Source of the DNA: Candidatus Sulfopaludibacter sp. SbA3
Lineage (GTDB): Bacteria; Acidobacteriota; Terriglobia; Bryobacterales; Bryobacteraceae
NCBI GenBank assembly: GCA_945900935.1
Contig: CAMDKT010000075.1
Span: 1 to 14,180, forward strand
DNA: 14,180 nt
Reading direction: 5' to 3'
The notes below the pieces were generated by a model. The model saw only the letters and a program-made list of their open reading frames with translations. It searched no databases and was not told the origin of the DNA. Below, piece after piece: positions 1-4,358 of the stretch (the stretch's first letter is position 1; the number at the start of each line of letters is the position of its first letter). Made by a program: the position numbers and the translations under genes.

Positions 1-164
1 AAAAGCAGACCTTGATCCAGGTGATCTGTTCGGAAGTGCTTGCCCATAGCCATATCCTACGGCTAGATGAAGGAACAGCCAAAACATTTCGCTGCTGAAA
101 TGTCTTTCTCTGCCGGGCGCGGCCAAATCTATCCCCGACACACTCCTAGTGCGGCGCCGCTGGA
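1..164. other. Left-edge stretch without a supported gene
   Basis: No gene can be supported here. One plus-strand frame is open from the left edge to a TGA at 96-98 (about 31 codons) and could be the tail of a gene lying outside the window, but I recognise no family in it and an open frame this short is expected by chance. On the minus strand an ATG near position 91 opens a hydrophobic reading frame running off the left edge, equally unsupported. Two inverted repeats in this stretch are listed separately. Confidence 0.3.
84..103 (+). terminator. Weak stem-loop, possible terminator
   Basis: ACATTTC (84-90) pairs with GAAATGT (97-103) around a six-base loop, followed on the plus strand by the pyrimidine run CTTTCTCT. 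It could end a gene entering from the left, whose possible TGA at 96-98 falls in the loop and second arm. The stem is only 7 bp and AT-rich and the U-tract is interrupted, so a real intrinsic terminator is doubtful. Confidence 0.25.
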
Positions 165-175
165 CTAAGTCCAGC
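151..175 (-). terminator. Hairpin at the stop of the NTF2-like gene
   Basis: GCTGGAC (159-165) and GTCCAGC (169-175) form a 7-bp stem with a three-base loop that contains most of the minus-strand stop codon (165-167). It abuts, with a two-base overlap, the perfect palindrome GCGGCGCCGC (151-160). Lying exactly at the 3' end of the gntP-NTF2 pair, it may end transcription or protect the mRNA 3' end. There is no U-tract after it on the minus strand, so it is not a standard Rho-independent terminator. Confidence 0.35.
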
Positions 176-584
176 CCAGATCTCGCATGGCCCAAGGAGC
201 GTTCCATACTTTGACCATGCGTTCGACTTTGTTGTCGCCATTCATGGTCAGGAAGTAGACATAGTGGGAAAAGGTTTCCTTGTGGGTCGGCGGTACCGGG
301 CCGCCGACTCCGGTGTGCGTGGCGTGATAGGTCGCAAAGAATATGGCTGTTCGCGTCAATTCATCGTAGGCCGAGGCGTGCAGCTCATACGTCGCGCCGG
401 GCGCGGTTACCGTGGCGAAACCGTACATCCAATCGCAATAGTTTTGGACCGTCTTCACTCCTACCAATGGTTCGCTCTGGGCGGCAAATGTTGCGCCCTC
501 GGCAACATAGGCCTGACATCCGGCCCAACCTTCCGGAGCTTCACAGGCAACAAAAAATTTGGTTGCGTTTTCAAAAGCGGTCAT
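165..584 (-). CDS. SnoaL/NTF2-like small protein
   Basis: This 139-residue protein resembles the SnoaL/ketosteroid-isomerase group of the NTF2-like fold, small cone-shaped proteins that act as cyclases, isomerases, hydrolases or simple binding proteins. Family-like features are an N-terminal helix, an aromatic-rich middle (YCDWMYGF, residues about 48-55) and C-terminal strands with HYVYFLTMNGDNKVERMVKVW. It has no signal peptide. The open frame extends upstream to 773, but the start at 584 is chosen because GGGAG lies about seven bases before it and the upstream part lies inside the permease gene. It follows the GntP permease gene by 17 bases on the same strand, so the two are probably cotranscribed. 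The substrate cannot be told. The fold assignment is moderately sure, the role is not. Confidence 0.7.
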   Translation of the reverse strand: MTAFENATKFFVACEAPEGWAGCQAYVAEGATFAAQSEPLVGVKTVQNYCDWMYGFATVTAPGATYELHASAYDELTRTAIFFATYHATHTGVGGPVPPTHKETFSHYVYFLTMNGDNKVERMVKVWNAPWAMRDLGWT

Positions 585-601
585 TGTTTCTCCCTTGTAA
601 C

Positions 602-1939
602 TTAGCCAAAAAGCGCCTGGAACGTCAGGATGCAAGTGATGCCAACGAGCGACGTGACGACTTTCATCATAGTCCAACTGCGAAGCGTCTGCGGGACGGT
701 CATGCCGAAGTATTCGTTGACGATCCAGAAGCCGGCATCGTTGACATGCGAGAGCACGGTACCGCCGGCGCAAAGGGCGAGGACGATAATCTCCGGGGAG
801 TAGCCGGGGATGCCTTTAACGAGCGGGGCGACGATGCCGGCGGCGGTGATGATGGCCACTGTCGCCGAGCCCTGCGCCATCCGCATACCGGCGGCGACCG
901 TGTAGGCGACGATGAGCGGGGAGATGGCCGAGGAGGCCAGGAGTTGGCCCGCATACGGGCCGACGCCGGAATCGACGATGATCTGTTTGAACGCGCCGCC
1001 GCCGCCCATGATGGCGAGGAGCGTGCCGATGGGCATCAGCGAATCGGTGGCCATTTTCCCGAGCTGATCGCGGTTGAGGCCGCGGCGAATGCCGAAGACG
1101 TACATGGCGAAGAGGGCGGTTATGAGGAGCGCTGTGAACGGGTGTCCGAAAAAGCCGAGGACGCCGCCGGACTGAAATTTGGCGAGGTCGGCGATCGAGG
1201 AGGCGAAGATGAAGATGACGGGGAGGAGGAGGATCAGGATCACGAGTCCGACGCTGGGCGGAGGCAAATCCGACTTCTCTTCCTTGACGCGGGAGGCGAT
1301 TTCCGGGACGGGGATGTGGAGACGATTGGCGATCCAGCGGCCATAGACGATGCCGCCGGAAATGGCCATGGGGATGGATAGAAGGGCACCGTAGAGGATG
1401 GTGAGGCCGAGGTCTGCGCCGAGGAGCGAGGCGGCGGCGGAGGGCGCGGGGTGGGGCGGAACCATGGCGTGGGTGACGGTGAGCGCGGCGGTCATCGGCA
1501 GGCCGTAATAGAGGAGAGATTTCTTGGATTCGCGGGCGAGGTTCCACGCGAGCGGAACCATGATGATGAAGCCGACTTCGAAGAAGATCGGCAGGCCGAC
1601 GAGGAAGGCGGCCACGAGGACGGCCCAGACGGCGTTCTCCTTTCCAAACTTGGTGAGGAGCCAATCGGCGAGCACGCGGCCGCCGCCGGAGTGTTCGAGG
1701 AACCGGCCGATCATGGCGCCAAGGGCGACGACGACCGCGATGAACCCGAGGGCTTCCCCGAAGCCGGTTTGAATGGATTTGATGACTTTCAGCGGCTCCA
1801 TGCCGACCGAAAGGCCGAGCGCCATGGAGCTGATTAACAGCGCCAGGAAGGCGTGGAGCCGGACGGCGAGAATCAAGAAGAGCAGGAGCGCGATGGCGCC
1901 CAGCGTCATGGAGAGGAGGAAGGGTCCGTTTTCTGGCAC
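602..1939 (-). CDS. GntP-family gluconate/sugar-acid:H+ symporter
   Basis: This is an inner-membrane permease of the GntP family, which imports gluconate and related sugar acids with protons. The 445-residue length is normal. Nearly all of the protein is hydrophobic helices. Family landmarks are VTHAMVPPHPAPSA (residues about 155-168), GGGGAFKQIIVDSGVG (about 312-327) and SHVNDAGFW (about 397-405), all with close counterparts in E. coli GntT. The open frame starts with a GTG at 1939. An ATG at 1909 (residue 11) matches the usual GntP N-terminus better, and neither has a clear Shine-Dalgarno, so the start is uncertain by ten codons. It is divergent from the PIG-L deacetylase gene and upstream of the small NTF2-like gene. 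The family is certain; gluconate itself as substrate is not, since relatives take idonate, fructuronate or glycerate. Confidence 0.93.
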   Translation of the reverse strand: MPENGPFLLSMTLGAIALLLFLILAVRLHAFLALLISSMALGLSVGMEPLKVIKSIQTGFGEALGFIAVVVALGAMIGRFLEHSGGGRVLADWLLTKFGKENAVWAVLVAAFLVGLPIFFEVGFIIMVPLAWNLARESKKSLLYYGLPMTAALTVTHAMVPPHPAPSAAASLLGADLGLTILYGALLSIPMAISGGIVYGRWIANRLHIPVPEIASRVKEEKSDLPPPSVGLVILILLLPVIFIFASSIADLAKFQSGGVLGFFGHPFTALLITALFAMYVFGIRRGLNRDQLGKMATDSLMPIGTLLAIMGGGGAFKQIIVDSGVGPYAGQLLASSAISPLIVAYTVAAGMRMAQGSATVAIITAAGIVAPLVKGIPGYSPEIIVLALCAGGTVLSHVNDAGFWIVNEYFGMTVPQTLRSWTMMKVVTSLVGITCILTFQALFG

Positions 1940-1964
1940 GAATCAGTAAGTTTACACTGTATGC
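1940..1964. promoter_or_regulatory. 25-bp divergent promoter with overlapping -10-like boxes
   Basis: Only 25 bases separate the GTG of the permease gene and the ATG of the deacetylase gene. On the plus strand TACACT (1953-1958) is a -10-like hexamer ending 7 bases before the A of the ATG at 1965, which would give a leaderless transcript. On the minus strand TAAACT (complement of 1949-1954) is a similar hexamer for the permease. The two boxes overlap by two bases. The inverted repeat TACA-C-TGTA (1953-1961) covers the plus-strand box and could be an operator. No good -35 boxes were identified; this is inferred from spacing only. Confidence 0.4.
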
Positions 1965-2939
1965 ATGGAACGCCGAAATTTCTTTGGATCGAGCTTGTCG
2001 GCCGGCCTCATGCAAGGCACGCCGGAGCCGCAGATTGACCGTGAATACCAGTCGGGAGGGACCGGGGGCGTTTCGTATCAGACACCTTTAATTATTGAGC
2101 GCAAGCAGGCGGGCAAGCCGCACGCGGGGAAGGTGTTCGCGGCGATACAGCCGCACTGCGACGATATTCCGATCTTCGCGGGCGGGCTGGTGTTGAAGCT
2201 CATTGATGAAGGGTACACGGGGTATCTGATCACACTGTCGAACGATTCCTTGGCGGGGACGGGGCCGACGTTTGGCGACATTGTGTTGAAAAATGAACAG
2301 GACACTTTCGAAGTGGGGCGGCGATTGAAGTGTAAGGAATCGATCTTCCTGAACTATCCGAATCACAACATGGACGCGTGGCCCATTGTGGAAATTCGCG
2401 CGCGGCTGATCTTCCTGTTTCGCGTGCTGCGCGTGGACACGGTGATTGTGTATGACCCGTCGTCGTTGTATGAGCGGAACCCGGATCATACGGTGGGAGC
2501 GCGGGCGGTGGAGACAGCGTTTTGGATGGCGTCGAGTCCTTGGGATTATCCGGAGCATTTCCGGGCGGGGTTAACGCCGCATGGGCCAAAGGATGCTTAT
2601 TATTTTGCGAGGGGGCCGCAAATCGTGAATCGGGTAGTGGATATCGGGGATTACATGGATGCCAAGGTTCATGCGAATTTGGCGAATGTGACGCAGGGGC
2701 CGGCGGGGAAGAATGGGGCGATGTTGAAGGCGCGGCTGGCGGCGCAAGGGAAGCGGTTGCCGTTGTTGGGGAATGACGATGAGACGGCGAATCGCAATTA
2801 TGCTAAGTATTTTGCTTTGTCGCGGGACCGTGTGCGGGGGAAGCAGCATGGGTTGCAATATGCGGAGGTGTATCATTACGTCTCGCGGGATGAGAGCCCG
2901 GTGGATGAGTATGTGGCGCGGAACGCGGTGGCGTTGTAG
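1965..2939 (+). CDS. PIG-L (LmbE) family deacetylase, probable Tat export
   Basis: This 324-residue protein belongs to the PIG-L/LmbE zinc-dependent de-N-acetylases, which remove acetyl groups from N-acetylglucosamine-type sugars. The family metal-binding motif appears as QPHCDD (residues 62-67), where His64 and Asp67 are expected zinc ligands and Asp66 the general base. The second site NPDHTVGA (172-179) gives the third ligand, His175. The N-terminus, MERRNFFGSSLSAG, has a twin-arginine start like many acidobacterial Tat signals, but its hydrophobic stretch is short, so export is inferred rather than shown. There is no Shine-Dalgarno; a -10-like box sits at leaderless distance. The residue between His and Asp is Cys instead of the commoner Pro. 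It is divergent from a sugar-acid permease, consistent with a role in amino-sugar or glycan use, but the substrate is unknown. Confidence 0.88.
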   Translation: MERRNFFGSSLSAGLMQGTPEPQIDREYQSGGTGGVSYQTPLIIERKQAGKPHAGKVFAAIQPHCDDIPIFAGGLVLKLIDEGYTGYLITLSNDSLAGTGPTFGDIVLKNEQDTFEVGRRLKCKESIFLNYPNHNMDAWPIVEIRARLIFLFRVLRVDTVIVYDPSSLYERNPDHTVGARAVETAFWMASSPWDYPEHFRAGLTPHGPKDAYYFARGPQIVNRVVDIGDYMDAKVHANLANVTQGPAGKNGAMLKARLAAQGKRLPLLGNDDETANRNYAKYFALSRDRVRGKQHGLQYAEVYHYVSRDESPVDEYVARNAVAL

Positions 2940-2973
2940 GGGGCGCATGCACTCTGAATAGGAACGCCTTGAA

Positions 2974-3181
2974 ATGGCCGGCTTGGATTGGTGGCGTTGC
3001 CCCGCCGTGGAAAGTACCCCCGGCAAGGTGGGTGAAAACGTTGAAGGTTTGAGCGTCGAAGATAGTGATGGAACAGTTCGACGTCACGCGAGAACAGATA
3101 GTGGCCGTGCTCGAATTTGTAACGGAGAGCCTTAAAGCGGCGCCGACCGAAGATATGGCCGTCGATGCTCATTCTCTTTGA
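2974..3181 (+). pseudogene. Decayed DUF433 antitoxin
   Basis: This is the remnant of a DUF433-family antitoxin. The first part (2974-3063) reads MAGLDWWRCPAVESTPGKVG then ENVEGLSVED. Homologues, recalled from family knowledge, carry about 15 residues (a GTRVPV-type core strand) between GKVG and ENV, so about 45 bases appear deleted at about 3033. After GLSVED the reading moves to another frame and continues VMEQFDVTREQIVAVLEF to the TGA at 3179-3181. Restoring two bases (GATAG to GATATAG at about 3061-3065) would rejoin the frames as EDIVMEQFDVTREQ with the family's spacing. The 3' end overlaps the toxin start by 17 bases, the normal arrangement for a DUF433-DUF5615 pair. With its core strand missing it should not fold or neutralise a toxin. 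Confidence 0.75.
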
Positions 3182-3471
3182 CCACGGAGCTCGGCGAGGT
3201 GTTACCCGGGCGCTTCGCGCCCACAGCGCCATCAAAGCAAAGGGGAGAGGATGGCACAAACGGTACTTTATTGAATGCGGCGGAGGAAGCCTCGGTGGAT
3301 CTGTTGTTCACGACGAACCAGGGAATTCGCTGCCAGCAGAACTTGACCGGGCGTAAGATTGCGCTCGTCGTTTTGACCGGGACGACCAAATGGTCACGCG
3401 TTCGACTGCATCTTGATCGCATCGCAGCCAGCGTGAACGCCGCCGCGCCCGGCATGGTTACGATCTTCCCC
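3165..3471 (+). pseudogene. Frameshifted DUF5615 PIN-like toxin
   Basis: This is a broken DUF5615 (PIN/Mut7-C-like) toxin, a presumed ribonuclease. From the ATG at 3165 the frame reads MLILFDHGARRGVTRALRAH and on to GRGWHK (ends about 3265). It then loses frame, and the rest is read in the +1-shifted frame: NGTLLNAAEEA, DLLFTTNQGIRCQQNLTGRK, then LDRIAASVNAAAPG to about 3471. From family spacing (GW..L.NG) roughly 8 bases are missing near 3266. The usual TTDQN acidic residue is Asn here (TTNQG), and no stop follows the natural C-terminus: the frame runs on to 3819. Frameshift, active-site change and lost stop together mark a dead gene. The partner antitoxin immediately upstream is broken too. 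Confidence 0.78.
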
Positions 3472-3718
3472 GCCAGCGCGAGAAAGCGTTTCGCGGCGGC
3501 GGAATCAATTCCGAAGAAGCGACGGCCGCGAACTTCCAAAGTGCCAAGGCAACCATGGCCGCTGCCGCCACACTCGCGGGAGTCATCCAGCGACGCGCCT
3601 TCCGCGCGAGGGGGCCGAGTTGAAGCCGTGGCTGGCGGCGGCGATGGGGCGTTCCATACACACCGCGGTATTCGGAGGAAGGCTTCTTTTGGCGATATGC
3701 ACTGCATATATACTGTAG
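3472..3718. other. Spacer between two toxin-antitoxin modules, no gene recognised
   Basis: All six frames were considered and none gives a recognisable protein. Fragmentary plus-strand frames such as EEATAANFQSAKATMAAAA (about 3510-3570) and ELKPWLAAAMG (about 3617-3650) may be debris of another gene. A hydrophobic minus-strand frame (3458-3745) has no recognised family. A near-consensus -10 box, TATACT, lies at 3709-3714, just before the BrnT-like coding sequence, with no good -35. Confidence 0.35.
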
Positions 3719-3998
3719 ATGCATCTTCGATTGGGACCAGCACAACTTCAGGAAGATTAAGGCTCATGGGATCACTGCTCCCGAAGCGGAACAGGCCATT
3801 TCAATTCGTCCGATATTGATCTATGAGCAAGATGCGGATGGCGAATCCCGCTATGTCTATTACGGTGAGACCGAAGGGCTTCGACTGTTGGCGGTCATCT
3901 TGACGGAACGAAATGGAAAGATTCGCGTGATCACGGCGTACGAACTGGACGCCGGCCAGAAGCGCGACTACCTTGAACGCCGAATGAATGAGGAGTAG
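3719..3998 (+). pseudogene. brnT: BrnT-family toxin with a broken start
   Basis: The frame from 3723 to the TAG at 3996-3998 encodes an almost complete BrnT-type ribonuclease toxin: IFDWDQHNFRKIKAHGI, then EAEQAI, SRYVYYGETEG, LLAVILTERNGKIRVITA and a C-terminal DYLERRMNEE. BrnT cleaves RNA and is held inactive by BrnA. This frame has no ATG, GTG or TTG between its upstream stop (3621-3623) and the FDWD motif. The first canonical start in frame is a TTG at 3816, which would remove the first third of the fold. An ATG at 3719 stands just before the motif but one frame away: ATG-C-ATC-TTC looks like a start codon with two bases lost from codon 2. I therefore call a disrupted gene, though initiation at CTG 3702 or another rare codon would restore it. 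The intact antitoxin gene follows 4 bases after the stop. Confidence 0.75.
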
Positions 3999-4002
3999 GA
4001 AA

Positions 4003-4317
4003 ATGGAAATACGCGGCAGGAAAAAAGTGGGCATTCCAAAGTTCGTGAGCGAGCAGGCTGAAGCAAAGTGGTGGGCCAGTGTCGAGGGCCGCACATTCTT
4101 GAAGGCGCAAGCGCCGCCCAAGAGTTCTGCCGCTCGCGGTGGTTCACCGCTGGTTGCAAAACTGGCGCGGGCGAGCAGCGTGCAGATCGCGCTGCGGCTG
4201 CCCGCGCCGGATCTTGCCAAGGCGCGGGAGATCGCTGAGCGCAAGGGAATTGGCTACCAAACGCTATTGAAGATGCTCGTGCATGAGGGTCTTCAGCGAG
4301 CGGAGGGAAAAGGGTGA
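4003..4317 (+). CDS. brnA: BrnA/CopG-type antitoxin
   Basis: This 104-residue protein matches the BrnA/CopG-like antitoxins that accompany BrnT. It has an N-terminal VGIPKFVSEQAEAKWW segment (residues about 9-24), a variable linker, and a C-terminal ribbon-helix-helix-like half: SVQIALRLPAPDLAKAREIA followed by GIGYQTLLKMLVHEGL (about 82-97). Such proteins bind their toxin and repress their own promoter. The start at 4003 is preferred over the ATG at 3988 because AGGAG (3991-3995) lies seven bases before it and the 3988 start would overlap the toxin stop. The reading frame is intact, in contrast to its damaged toxin, so it may now be an orphan antitoxin. Family confidence is high; BrnA versus a related CopG subgroup is less sure. 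Confidence 0.85.
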   Translation: MEIRGRKKVGIPKFVSEQAEAKWWASVEGRTFLKAQAPPKSSAARGGSPLVAKLARASSVQIALRLPAPDLAKAREIAERKGIGYQTLLKMLVHEGLQRAEGKG

Positions 4318-4343
4318 GGTGAACGAAGACCGCGCCCCCAATT

Positions 4344-4358
4344 TGATACGATCATCCT
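4344..4358 (+). promoter_or_regulatory. Extended -10-like box, probable leaderless promoter
   Basis: TGATACGAT (4344-4352) fits an extended -10 element (TG, one base, TAnnnT). The A of the ATG at 4359 is 7 bases past the hexamer, the usual distance to a transcription start. No Shine-Dalgarno is present between box and start. A leaderless mRNA for the PSCyt1 gene is inferred; no convincing -35 was seen. Confidence 0.45.

Noticed and set aside
467..1381. Long acidic plus-strand open frame (304 codons) opposite the permease gene
   Set aside because: It is antisense to a clear GntP gene; its Asp/Glu/Gly-rich composition is the shadow of GC-rich hydrophobic codons, and no family is recognisable.
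816..2015. Long minus-strand Arg/His/Pro-rich open frame (399 codons)
   Set aside because: Out-of-frame shadow of the permease gene; composition is typical of a shifted GC-rich frame.
2940..2973. Terminator after the deacetylase gene
   Set aside because: No stem with a following T-run could be found in these bases.
3132..3767. Minus-strand frame of 211 codons across the toxin-antitoxin region
   Set aside because: It lies opposite the recognisable DUF5615 remnant, and its residues match no family; a shadow.
3178..3819. Plus-strand 213-codon frame as a real gene
   Set aside because: Only residues about 28-98 are meaningful, as the second half of the frameshifted DUF5615 toxin. The start is out of phase with the toxin's true N-terminus and the tail is read-through.
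3816..3998. A 60-residue protein starting at the TTG at 3816
   Set aside because: BrnT homology extends some 30 residues upstream to FDWD, so this start would give a truncated toxin and has no ribosome binding site.
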